A stretch of 24,416 nt of DNA from an uncultured Collinsella sp. (GTDB lineage: Bacteria > Actinomycetota > Coriobacteriia > Coriobacteriales > Coriobacteriaceae). The notes beneath the pieces are model-generated. The model was given only the letters and a program-made list of their open reading frames with translations, was not told the DNA's origin and made no database searches. Numbering within the stretch: position 1 is the first letter of the stretch; every line of letters starts with the position of its first letter. A program made the position numbers and the translations under genes. Shown piece after piece: positions 1-7,025 of this stretch. The stretch lies in NCBI GenBank assembly GCA_902478935.1, contig CABSMV010000015.1, positions 1 to 24,416 on the forward strand, given 5' to 3'.

Positions 1-411
1 GCCGAGCCCAATGAGCTGACGGTCGCGGCCGACACCATCGTCACCTTTGACGGCAAGATTCTGGGCAAGCCGGCAACCGAGGACGAGGCGCGCACTATGC
101 TCCGTGAGCTTTCGGGCCGCACGCACCAGGTCGCAACCGGCGTCTGCATCGTTAAGGCAGGCGATACGGCCGCCCCGCATGCCGCCGAGAGCCTGTCCTT
201 TGTCGATGTGACCGACGTGACGTTCTACGAGCTCACCGACGAGCAGATCGAGCGCTACGTCGCCTCGGGTGAGCCCATGGACAAGGCCGGCGCCTACGGC
301 ATTCAGGGCACAGGCGGACGCATGCTCGTGCACGATATTTCGGGCGACTTCTATAACGTGGTGGGCCTACCCATCGCCCGCGTCGCGCGCGCGATTCAAA
401 AACTCTCGTAA
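1..411 (+). CDS. maf: Maf family nucleoside triphosphate pyrophosphatase, 5'-truncated
   Basis: The frame is open from base 1, so the start lies outside the window; 136 C-terminal residues remain of a family usually near 190-200. Visible family signatures are DTIV followed by DGKILGKP near the start, then the region around LRELSGRTHQVATGV, and late in the protein SGEPMDKAGAYGIQG, the most recognisable Maf block. Maf proteins hydrolyse non-canonical or pyrimidine NTPs (dTTP/UTP class) to monophosphates and PPi in the cytoplasm. The P1 peptidase gene follows after 101 bases on the same strand. The family call is firm; the exact nucleotide preference is not visible here. Confidence 0.93.
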   Translation, partial: AEPNELTVAADTIVTFDGKILGKPATEDEARTMLRELSGRTHQVATGVCIVKAGDTAAPHAAESLSFVDVTDVTFYELTDEQIERYVASGEPMDKAGAYGIQGTGGRMLVHDISGDFYNVVGLPIARVARAIQKLS

Positions 412-512
412 TTGCATCTGGCGCCGGGTATTCCCCAGCGCCTACAATTTTGGCGTACCGTACGGATCCCGACCGGGCACAAGGCGCGGCGGAAAACCGA
501 TAGGAGTTAAAC

Positions 513-1514
513 ATGGATACACTGCTCGAGGCCATTGACGTCTGCGATGTCGATGGCTTTTGCTATGGCAACTATACGGACGAGGAGGCCGGCACCGGTT
601 GCACCGTAATCGTGGCACCCGAAGGCGCCACCGGCGGCGTTGACGTTCGCGGCGGTGCCCCAGCATCGCGCGAAACCGACCTGCTGCGACCCGAGAACAC
701 CGTCGACAAGGTCCACGCCGTCTGCCTTTCAGGTGGATCGGCCTTTGGCCTCGAGGCTGCAAGCGGCGTCGCTCGCGAGCTTGAGAGCCGCGGCATCGGC
801 CTTCCCGTCGGCCCCACGCAGGTGCCTATCGTGTGCTCCAGCTGTATCTTCGACCTCGCCTTTGGTAACCCCACCGTTCGCCCCGACATTGAGGCCGGCA
901 TCGCCGCGGTGCGCGAAGCACTCGACAACACCCCCACCAAGCTCGAACAGGGCAACGTGGGCGCCGGCACGGGTGCCACCGTCGGAAAGCTCATGGGGCC
1001 CGCCACCTGCATGAAGGCCGGCCTTGGCGCTGCCGCCGTGGCGCTCGGTCCCGTTAAGGTAGGCGCCGTGGTTTCGGTCAACGCCTGCGGCAACGTGGTC
1101 GACCCCTTCACCGGCGAGTGGGTCGCCGGTATGCGCGCCGCAGCCGATAGTGACCAGATCGTCGACATGGAACTCGCAGCCTTTGCCGCCGCCGGATCCA
1201 TGCAGATGCCGCTCGACCGCACCAACACCACCATCAGCTGCATCGTCACCAACGTGGAACTCACTAAGGCACAAGCCACCAAGGTCTCCCAGATGGCCGC
1301 AGACGCCTACGCACACGCCATCCGTCCCACGCATACCACCAACGACGGCGACACTATCTACACCATCGCCAGCGGCAAACTAGGCGCCCAGGCAAGCGCC
1401 GCCGTTCCCCTAGACTTACTGGGTATGCTCGCCGTAAGGGCCCTACAGACCGCCATCGTAAACGGAGCAAAAACCGCCAAAACCTCCCACGGCATCCCCG
1501 GCGCCGCAAAGTAA
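513..1514 (+). CDS. P1 family peptidase (DmpA/NylC-like, N-terminal nucleophile)
   Basis: 333 residues, the full length for family P1/S58. These enzymes are made as one chain and cut themselves in front of a Thr or Ser, which becomes the catalytic N-terminal nucleophile; members act as aminopeptidases, beta-peptidases or amidases. The N-terminal half carries the glycine-rich CLSGGSAFGLEAASGV segment and the QGNVGAGTGATVGK block. The likely self-cleavage point is Asn238-Thr239 in DRTNTT, matching the Asn-Thr cut known in NylC. AGGAG at 502-506 sits 6 bases before the ATG and fixes the start. A TACAAT at 443-448 could be a -10 element but no good -35 accompanies it. No signal peptide is seen, so it is probably cytoplasmic. 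The substrate is unknown. Confidence 0.9.
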   Translation: MDTLLEAIDVCDVDGFCYGNYTDEEAGTGCTVIVAPEGATGGVDVRGGAPASRETDLLRPENTVDKVHAVCLSGGSAFGLEAASGVARELESRGIGLPVGPTQVPIVCSSCIFDLAFGNPTVRPDIEAGIAAVREALDNTPTKLEQGNVGAGTGATVGKLMGPATCMKAGLGAAAVALGPVKVGAVVSVNACGNVVDPFTGEWVAGMRAAADSDQIVDMELAAFAAAGSMQMPLDRTNTTISCIVTNVELTKAQATKVSQMAADAYAHAIRPTHTTNDGDTIYTIASGKLGAQASAAVPLDLLGMLAVRALQTAIVNGAKTAKTSHGIPGAAK

Positions 1515-1526
1515 CCCCACTCGACC

Positions 1527-1655
1527 GTCGGTCGGAGGCGGGCGGGCATTACGTTTGCTGCTCTACAGTCCTATGCAAGACGAAGGCCACATTAAGTGGC
1601 CTTCTTTGCATGCGGAACTCGCGACAAACGTAATGCCCGCCCGTCTCCGACCGAC
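1527..1655. repeat. Nested inverted repeat A (30-base arms around an inner hairpin)
   Basis: Outer arms 1527-1556 and 1626-1655 are reverse complements over 30 bases with one mismatch (a possible G-U in RNA). Between them is a second hairpin, 1574-1590 with 1596-1610, whose core GAAGGCCAC / GTGGCCTTC closes an ATTAA loop. The element begins 12 bases after the P1 peptidase stop and lies between convergent genes. It could end transcription from both sides, although the U-runs are poor. No protein-coding signal is seen here. Confidence 0.85.
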
Positions 1656-1702
1656 TACCAACTAATATTTTTTCAGCCCAGGCCCCTGTGTACCGCGCGT
1701 CG

Positions 1703-1911
1703 AAGATCTTCAAATTCAGGCAGCCTGACAATCGATTCTTATAGCAGAGGCCCCTTGGCCTTTAGTTTGATACAAGTTCCGCACGAGCCGGAAAGCACTT
1801 AATGTGCTTTCCGTGCGAGCAGGACTGTTCGCAGTAGCAAACTAAAGGCCAAGGGGCCCAGTCAACCTATCAGCAGCGATTACTCAACAGTTAGTTGAAT
1901 TTGAAGATCTT
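1703..1911. repeat. Inverted 16-base copy of the glycosyltransferase 3' end, flanking repeat B
   Basis: The 16 bases 1703-1718 (AAGATCTTCAAATTCA) reappear in reverse complement at 1896-1911, where they encode the Lys-Ile-Phe-Lys-Phe end of the glycosyltransferase. In the plus-strand copy the same residues are readable in one frame, preceded by Tyr-Arg-Ala-Ser and followed by a stop at 1742-1744, resembling the Tyr-Arg-Leu-Ala-Ser context of the real gene. It may be a remnant of a second gene end or an extra hairpin layer around repeat B. Only about ten residues match, so the remnant idea is weak. Confidence 0.55.
1749..1858. repeat. Nested inverted repeat B (21-base perfect arms around an inner hairpin)
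   Basis: Outer arms 1749-1769 and 1838-1858 are perfect reverse complements. The inner hairpin pairs GGAAAGCAC (1790-1798) with GTGCTTTCC (1804-1812) around a TTAAT loop and extends through CGCAC (1780-1784) with GTGCG (1813-1817). The TTAAT loop is the reverse complement of the ATTAA loop in repeat A, although the outer arms of A and B are unrelated. It lies just downstream of the minus-strand glycosyltransferase stop and is probably involved in 3'-end formation. Confidence 0.85.
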
Positions 1912-2922
1912 AGAGGCAAGACGGTATAGGCCGAGTGTGGTTTTGTCTCCGGCCCGTCCACGCAGATTGGTGAAGAAGCCGACCACGCCGTAGCGGGCAC
2001 GACGATACATGCGCTCGTCGTAGGCCTTCAAATCATTCCACAGCGTCTTTAGGCGCTCGTCGGCGCAATCTTCCTCGGAAAGCTTGGTGAGCACCGAGCA
2101 GATCGCCATCATCATGGTGAAGTAGCCCATCATGTACGAACGTAGGCGTGACGACTCGACATCGCTGTACAGGTGGTACGACTCCATCATGATACGCGTA
2201 ACACGGAACTGCTGGTCCAGACGCTTGACCATCGTTGCCTCGTTGACGCTCTGGCCTTCGCGACCGATAAAGTAGCGATAGAGGTCGATGTCGGCGTAGT
2301 ACATGGTCTTGCAACGCGGCAGCGGCACGTAGGCGTAGATGTTGTCCACATAGAACGTGTGCGGCGGCATGGGAAGGTTGGACTCGCGCAGCACATCCGT
2401 GCGATAGCACAGGCTGTGCATGAGTAGGTTCTGGTCCAGGCGGAAATGACCGATCTGATCCCAGGAAAAGATCTTTTTGCGCGGCAGGGCAAATTTGTAG
2501 CCAATAGCGGTATGCGTGCCCTCGTAAACCTTCTCGTACACGTAGTTCGAGATAAATAAGTCAACGCGCTGATCGCGCTCCTCAAAGCCACGCAGAATCG
2601 ACAGCATGGTCGAAAGGGCAGCGCCGTCAAGCCAGTCGTCCGAATCAACAACCTTGTAGTAGGTGCCCTGCGCCTCGCGCAGACCCGAAAGGACGGCAAT
2701 ACCGTGACCGCCGTTCTCCTGGTGCACCGCGCGGATGATTCCAGGATAACGGGCCTCCCACTCGTGGGCCTTGGCGGCCGTCTCGTCCTTGGAGCCGTCG
2801 TCCACCACGATAATCTCGATATCGGTGGCGTAATTGCTCCCCTCCAAGATGGAGGTGATGCAATGGTCCATGTCCTTGGCGGCGTTATACGAGGGAATAC
2901 CGAATGTTATGACTTTATGCAT
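1891..2922 (-). CDS. Family 2 glycosyltransferase
   Basis: 343 residues from the ATG at 2922, which overlaps the upstream glf stop by 8 bases; an in-frame ATG at 2940 would add six residues but fits the family start less well, and neither has a strong ribosome site. The GT-A fold is clear: ITFGIPSYNAAKD at the start, VVDDGS at residues 39-44 for nucleotide binding, and the metal-binding DSDDW at 93-97. No membrane segment is evident. The gene directly follows UDP-galactopyranose mutase on the same strand, so the enzyme may add galactofuranose to a surface polysaccharide; this donor assignment is inferred from context only. Repeat B lies just beyond its 3' end. Confidence 0.9.
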   Translation of the reverse strand: MHKVITFGIPSYNAAKDMDHCITSILEGSNYATDIEIIVVDDGSKDETAAKAHEWEARYPGIIRAVHQENGGHGIAVLSGLREAQGTYYKVVDSDDWLDGAALSTMLSILRGFEERDQRVDLFISNYVYEKVYEGTHTAIGYKFALPRKKIFSWDQIGHFRLDQNLLMHSLCYRTDVLRESNLPMPPHTFYVDNIYAYVPLPRCKTMYYADIDLYRYFIGREGQSVNEATMVKRLDQQFRVTRIMMESYHLYSDVESSRLRSYMMGYFTMMMAICSVLTKLSEEDCADERLKTLWNDLKAYDERMYRRARYGVVGFFTNLRGRAGDKTTLGLYRLASKIFKFN

Positions 2923-4117
2923 GGCAGGCGATAATCTCATCCGAAAGATCGAGGGCGGAATTGGTCACAGCGTCCATATCGTAGTAACGATACTCGGCCA
3001 GACGACCCACCGGGTGGAAGTTCGTCAGGTTCTGGACGCGCTCAAGATAGCGCTCATAGAGCTCACGGTTCTCGGGCTCAAGAATGGCGTAGTACGGCGT
3101 CTCGCCCGAGCCGGGCGTATAGGCCTTGGAGTACTCCTTCATGATGGTGGTCTTGCCGGGCAGGACCTGACCGGTCATGTTCTTGAACTCGGTGATACGC
3201 GTGTAATCCTCGCTCGTGGTGTAGTTGACGGTGCCCACGGGCTGGAACTGGTCCATATCGAGCGTCTCGAACTTCATATCGAGCGTGCGGTACGGCAACG
3301 CACCCAAGTCGAGGTTGAACAGCTCATCGAGCGGACCGGTGTAGACGATCTCGCCACCATAGACCTTGCCGTCGATCTTGACGGTGGTCTCGTCGATCTC
3401 AAAGAGATCGCGGGCGTCTACGTCGCAGAACACGTCGATCAGGTCGTGGTCGAGCATGTGCTCAAAGAGCGCCGTGTAGCCCTCCTGCGGCATGCCCTGG
3501 AAGGGAGCTTGCGGGAAGTAGCGGTCATCATCGCCCACAAAGACGGGAACACGGCCGGTGATCGAGGGATCGATCTGATCGGGCGTCTGGCCCCACTGCT
3601 TCATGGTGTAATGCAAAAAGACGTTCTCGTAGACGTAATCGGCGACCTCGGCAAGATCCGGGTCGTTCTTCTTACGCAACTCCATAATGGGCACCTTGAC
3701 ATCCTTGCCAAAGGTCTCCACGAGCTTCTGATACAGCTCCTCGCCGCGCTTGTCACCAAAGGCGAGCTTGAGACTCGCATGGTTGAAGGGCACGGGCATA
3801 AGGGTACCGTTGATGTTGGCGAGCACCTTGTGCTGATAATCCGTCCACTTGGTAAAGCGCGACAGGAAATTGTGCACGCGCTCGTTAAAGGTGTGATAGA
3901 TATGCGGACCGTACTCGTGGATCAGGATTCCGGCCTCGTCAGTGCAGTCATAGGCATTGCCCGCAATGTGGCTACGGCGCTCCAAAACGGCAACACGATA
4001 GCCGATGGTCTCGGCAAGACGGCGGGCGCAAACGGCACCGGCATATCCAGCACCGACGACAATCATGTCGTACGCGCCGGCGTTAAAGCCTTCAGGCAGG
4101 CCTGAGGTAATCTGCAT
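2915..4117 (-). CDS. glf: UDP-galactopyranose mutase
   Basis: 400 residues, near the family's usual 370-400. The enzyme is a cytoplasmic flavoprotein that interconverts UDP-galactopyranose and UDP-galactofuranose. The FAD-binding motif GAGYAG lies at residues 22-27 and the family block GPHIYHT at 70-76; further typical stretches are YTGPLDELF and the late GRLAEYRYYDMD. The start has a good ribosome site (AAGGAG on the minus strand), giving about 16 residues before the Rossmann fold. The glycosyltransferase gene follows with an 8-base overlap, so the two are very likely cotranscribed and make or use Galf. Divergent pta starts 232 bases away. Confidence 0.96.
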   Translation of the reverse strand: MQITSGLPEGFNAGAYDMIVVGAGYAGAVCARRLAETIGYRVAVLERRSHIAGNAYDCTDEAGILIHEYGPHIYHTFNERVHNFLSRFTKWTDYQHKVLANINGTLMPVPFNHASLKLAFGDKRGEELYQKLVETFGKDVKVPIMELRKKNDPDLAEVADYVYENVFLHYTMKQWGQTPDQIDPSITGRVPVFVGDDDRYFPQAPFQGMPQEGYTALFEHMLDHDLIDVFCDVDARDLFEIDETTVKIDGKVYGGEIVYTGPLDELFNLDLGALPYRTLDMKFETLDMDQFQPVGTVNYTTSEDYTRITEFKNMTGQVLPGKTTIMKEYSKAYTPGSGETPYYAILEPENRELYERYLERVQNLTNFHPVGRLAEYRYYDMDAVTNSALDLSDEIIACHA

Positions 4118-4215
4118 CGATACTCCTTGTCAAAAGCCACGGGCTCGTTAGCTGGGCTTTTCTCGAACATTCTTCGAGACATATTTATCAGAGCGATTAT
4201 AGCGCTAATGCGTCC

Positions 4216-4221
4216 TATAAT
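4216..4221 (+). promoter_or_regulatory. Candidate -10 box for pta
   Basis: A perfect TATAAT lies 128 bases before the pta start. No convincing -35 hexamer stands 16-18 bases upstream. An overlapping ATTATA at 4196-4201 reads as TATAAT on the minus strand and could serve glf in the same way, so this is probably a divergent promoter region. Confidence 0.45.
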
Positions 4222-4273
4222 GAGCTTGCCACACAAGGAAAGCTCAAGCACCGCGGCGTACATAATTGAAAGG

Positions 4274-4296
4274 TAAACCCGCTAGCAGCGGGTTTA
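4274..4296 (+). promoter_or_regulatory. Leader hairpin upstream of pta
   Basis: A perfect 10-base stem, TAAACCCGCT (4274-4283) with AGCGGGTTTA (4287-4296), three-base loop, followed by a weak U-rich tail. It lies between the candidate -10 and the pta start with no plus-strand gene before it, so it would be transcribed as part of the pta leader. Two smaller hairpins flank it: TGAGCTT 4221-4227 with AAGCTCA 4240-4246, and AGCG-AAA-CGCT before the ribosome site. Confidence 0.5.
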
Positions 4297-4348
4297 TTCG
4301 TGAACAGCCGGGCGCCTGGAGCTTAGCGAAACGCTTGTAAGGAGTAAC

Positions 4349-5329
4349 ATGAGCGATTTCCTAAACCGTATGAAGTCTGCCGCCAAGGCCGACCTTAAGA
4401 CGATCGTCCTGCCCGAGGGCGAGGATCCGCGCACTATCGTCGCGGCCACCAAAATCATCGATGAGGGCCTGGCAAAGATCGTCATCCTGGGCAACCCCGA
4501 CGAGATCAACGTTCCCGGCGCTACCGTCATCGACCCGCGCAATGCCGAGAAGCACGAGGAGTACGCGCAGAAGTTTGCCGAGCTCCGCGCCAAGAAGGGC
4601 GTTACCATCGAGCAGGCTCGCGCCCAGGTGATGGATGCTACCTACTTTGGCACCATGATGGTCAAGATGGGCGACGCCGACGGCCTGGTCTCCGGCGCCT
4701 GCCACTCCACCGCCGACACCCTGCGCCCTGCGCTTCAGATCCTCAAGACCGCCCCGGGCACCAAGCTGGTCTCGGCCTTCTTCGTGATGTGCACCGACAC
4801 CCCGCAGTTCGGCACCGACGGCACGCTGATCTTCGCCGACTGCGGCCTCAACATCAACCCGTCCTCCGACGAGCTCTCCGAGATCGCCATCGCCTCCGCT
4901 CACTCCTGGTCCACCTTCATGGGCAACGTTGAGCCGCACGTGGCCATGCTCTCCTACTCCACCATGGGCTCCGCCGGCGGCGAGGTCGCCAAGAAGGTCC
5001 AAGAGGCCGTGAAGTTCTGCAAGGAGAAGGCTCCCGAGCTCGCCATCGACGGCGACCTGCAGCTCGATGCCGCTATCGTCCCCACTGTCGCCCAGCTCAA
5101 GGCTCCCGGCTCCTCCGTCGCCGGTAAGGCTAACGTGCTGGTGTTCCCCGACCTCGAGGCCGGCAACATCGGCTACAAGCTGGTCCAGCGCTTCGCCGGT
5201 GCTGACGCCTACGGCCCCATCCTGCAGGGCATCGCCAAGCCGGTTAACGACCTTTCGCGTGGCTGCTCTGCCGACGACATCGTGGGTGTCGTGGCCATCA
5301 CCGCCGTCCAGGCTCAGATGGCTGAGTAG
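4349..5329 (+). CDS. pta: Phosphate acetyltransferase
   Basis: 326 residues, the length of the short bacterial Pta type. The enzyme exchanges CoA and phosphate on acetyl groups (acetyl-CoA to acetyl phosphate), the first step of the acetate/ATP pathway. Family blocks visible are IVLPEGEDPR at the start, ADGLVSGACHSTADTLRPALQ in the middle (quoted in part), and VLVFPDLEAGNIGYKLVQR and GPILQGIAKPVNDLSRG near the end. AAGGAG just before the ATG supports the start. Codon use is strongly biased to G/C third positions, suggesting high expression. It converges on two acetate kinase genes, which complete the pathway. Confidence 0.97.
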   Translation: MSDFLNRMKSAAKADLKTIVLPEGEDPRTIVAATKIIDEGLAKIVILGNPDEINVPGATVIDPRNAEKHEEYAQKFAELRAKKGVTIEQARAQVMDATYFGTMMVKMGDADGLVSGACHSTADTLRPALQILKTAPGTKLVSAFFVMCTDTPQFGTDGTLIFADCGLNINPSSDELSEIAIASAHSWSTFMGNVEPHVAMLSYSTMGSAGGEVAKKVQEAVKFCKEKAPELAIDGDLQLDAAIVPTVAQLKAPGSSVAGKANVLVFPDLEAGNIGYKLVQRFAGADAYGPILQGIAKPVNDLSRGCSADDIVGVVAITAVQAQMAE

Positions 5330-5345
5330 CAGACATATCCCCGCC

Positions 5346-5476
5346 GAAGGCAGCGCAGGTTAACCCCTGAAAACGTCCTCGACCAATGAAACGCCCCCGT
5401 TCTGCTCCTTCGGAGCTACGAACGGGGGCGTTTCTGGTCTGCGGAGTGTTTTCAGGGGTTAACCTGCGCTGCCTTC
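5346..5476. repeat. Nested inverted repeat C (29-base perfect arms around an inner terminator-like hairpin)
   Basis: Arms 5346-5374 and 5448-5476 are perfect reverse complements over 29 bases. Inside, GAAACGCCCCCGTTC (5388-5402) pairs with 5420-5434, a 15-base perfect stem, and its loop holds a further small hairpin (GCTCC-TTC-GGAGC). The element starts 16 bases after the pta stop and sits between convergent pta and ackA, so it is probably where pta transcription ends. The architecture matches repeats A and B, with no shared arm sequence. Confidence 0.88.
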
Positions 5477-5624
5477 TACCGTCACGTGGCATTCAGGGCA
5501 TCTGGAGTGGACGGCGGCTTGGCTACGAGTTGGAGCTGAGGATCTGAATGGTCGGGTTCCGTTGCTGGAAGTGCAGGCGTTGCCGGCGATGGTCACTTTG
5601 GGACTGGAATTTCCGCCTGCTAGC
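5477..5624. other. Intergenic stretch with no recognised feature
   Basis: Between repeat C and the ackA terminator I see no credible coding frame with a ribosome site, no RNA gene and no clear promoter. Confidence 0.5.
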
Positions 5625-5626
5625 AA

Positions 5627-5660
5627 AAAGGCCTCCCGAGCTGCTGCTCAGGAGGCCTTT
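5627..5660 (-). terminator. Intrinsic terminator of the first acetate kinase gene
   Basis: AAAGGCCTCC (5627-5636) pairs with GGAGGCCTTT (5651-5660), with an inner GAGC/GCTC extension. Read on the minus strand the stem ends in a T-run, 23 bases after the kinase stop codon. Confidence 0.85.
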
Positions 5661-5682
5661 CGTTCGATCACAAGCGAACGCG

Positions 5683-6861
5683 TTAGTTGTTCTTGGTCAG
5701 ACGCTCGACGTCGTGGGCGATCATGTATTCCTCGTCGGTGGGGATGACCATGACCGTGACGGCGGAACCGGCGGCACTGATGACCTGCGGGCCGTTGCCC
5801 ACAGCCTCGCGGTTCTTGTTGTTGTCGATACGCACGCCCAGCCACTCAAAGCAGTCGCAGAAGGCCTTGCGGATCGACCAGTCGTTCTCGCCGATGCCGG
5901 CGGTAAAGGTGATGGTGTCCACGCCCGCCATGGAAGCGATCATGGAACCGGCCTGCTGCATGGCCTTATAGGCGAACATATCGAAGGCGAGCAGGCAGCG
6001 CTCGTCGCCCTCGGAGGCGCGCGTGCGGATGTCGCGGGCGTCGTTGGAGATGCCCGAGATGGCAAGCAGACCAGACTGCTTGTTCATCATGTCATCGACT
6101 TCCTGATAGCTGTAGCCGCCCTCGCGCTGCAGGTAGCACACGGTAGCCGGGTCGATGGAGCCGCAACGGGTACCCATCATCAGGCCGTCGAGCGGCGTGA
6201 GGCCCATCGTGGTATCGCGGCACACGCCGTCCTCGATGGCGGCGAGCGAAGCGCCGTTGCCCAGATGGCACGAAAGCAGACGGTGGCAGCGCGAGCCCAG
6301 GATCTCCTTGGCCATCATCCACTCGTAGCGGTGGCTCGTACCGTGTGCGCCGTACTTGCGCACGTGGTACTTGTCGCACACGTCCTTGGGCAGCGCGTAG
6401 GTGTAGGCGACCTCGGGCATGGTCATGTGGAACGAGGTGTCGAAGACCGCCACGTTGGGCAGCTCCGGATACTTCTCGCGGCAATATTCGATTGCTGCGG
6501 CCTCGCCGTAATTGTGCAGCGGAGCGAGCGGGGCCACCTCAAGGATCTTAGCCATGACCTCATCGTCGACGACCGCGGAATCATCGAAGTGCCAGCCGCC
6601 CTGAACGATACGATGGCCAATGCCATCAATCGTAAAGTCGGTCTTCTCGAGCTCCTCGAGCACGCGAGCGATAGCAGAGCGATGATCGGGGAAAGGGACC
6701 TCCTCGGTCTGCTTAGCGCCACCGTTCTCGGAGTGGCCAAAGATGCCCATGTCCGATCCGATACGCTCGCAGTTGCCCTTGGCGAAAACCTCGCGGGTAT
6801 CGGTATCCAAAAGCTGATATTTGAGGCTTGAGCTGCCGGCGTTGACAACAAGTACGTTCAT
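5683..6861 (-). CDS. ackA: Acetate kinase, copy 1
   Basis: 392 residues, slightly shorter than the usual 395-405. It converts acetyl phosphate plus ADP to acetate and ATP, the step after Pta. Visible are the N-terminal phosphate loop NAGSSSLKYQ (7-16), the catalytic Asp in FDTSFH (Asp141), HGTSH (173-177), CHLGNGASL (198-206) with Asn202, and GTRCGSIDPA with Arg232. The usual VVHGGE motif reads IVQGGW here (His to Gln and Glu to Trp), as in copy 2. AAAGGAG precedes the ATG. A second, colinear kinase gene of identical length lies upstream on the same strand, separated by a terminator, so each copy probably has its own promoter. Confidence 0.96.
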   Translation of the reverse strand: MNVLVVNAGSSSLKYQLLDTDTREVFAKGNCERIGSDMGIFGHSENGGAKQTEEVPFPDHRSAIARVLEELEKTDFTIDGIGHRIVQGGWHFDDSAVVDDEVMAKILEVAPLAPLHNYGEAAAIEYCREKYPELPNVAVFDTSFHMTMPEVAYTYALPKDVCDKYHVRKYGAHGTSHRYEWMMAKEILGSRCHRLLSCHLGNGASLAAIEDGVCRDTTMGLTPLDGLMMGTRCGSIDPATVCYLQREGGYSYQEVDDMMNKQSGLLAISGISNDARDIRTRASEGDERCLLAFDMFAYKAMQQAGSMIASMAGVDTITFTAGIGENDWSIRKAFCDCFEWLGVRIDNNKNREAVGNGPQVISAAGSAVTVMVIPTDEEYMIAHDVERLTKNN

Positions 6862-6924
6862 GAGACTCCTTTGCAGTGCAATACGGTCGACGCAGACCCC
6901 TTAAGGCGGCCGCATGTTAATAAG

Positions 6925-6939
6925 AAGTTATCATAACTT
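6925..6939. promoter_or_regulatory. Palindrome in the promoter region of acetate kinase copy 1
   Basis: AAGTTAT-C-ATAACTT is a perfect 7-1-7 dyad in an AT-rich island about 65 bases before the kinase start. On the minus strand it contains TATGAT, which could be the -10 box, so a protein bound here would block transcription. The regulator is unknown. Confidence 0.45.
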
Positions 6940-6982
6940 AATAAATAGCTATCAGGCATATCGCCCAACGAGCACAAAAGAA

Positions 6983-7011
6983 GGGCCGAACGGCACTCGG
7001 TCGTCCAGCCC
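6983..7011 (-). terminator. Intrinsic terminator of acetate kinase copy 2
   Basis: A 10-base stem (6983-6992 with 7002-7011, one G-U) followed on the minus strand by TTCTTTT. It lies 14 bases after the copy 2 stop and separates the two kinase genes transcriptionally. Confidence 0.75.
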
Positions 7012-7025
7012 CTCCCCTCTTGCAA

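Noticed and set aside
1527..1858. Reading repeats A and B as a promoter inversion switch
   Set aside because: No recombinase gene is nearby, the enclosed segment is itself nearly symmetric and shows no promoter, so inversion would change little.
2834..4105. Long open frame opposite glf
   Set aside because: It mirrors the mutase gene codon for codon; the sense frame has clear family motifs. GC-rich coding DNA commonly leaves the opposite strand open.
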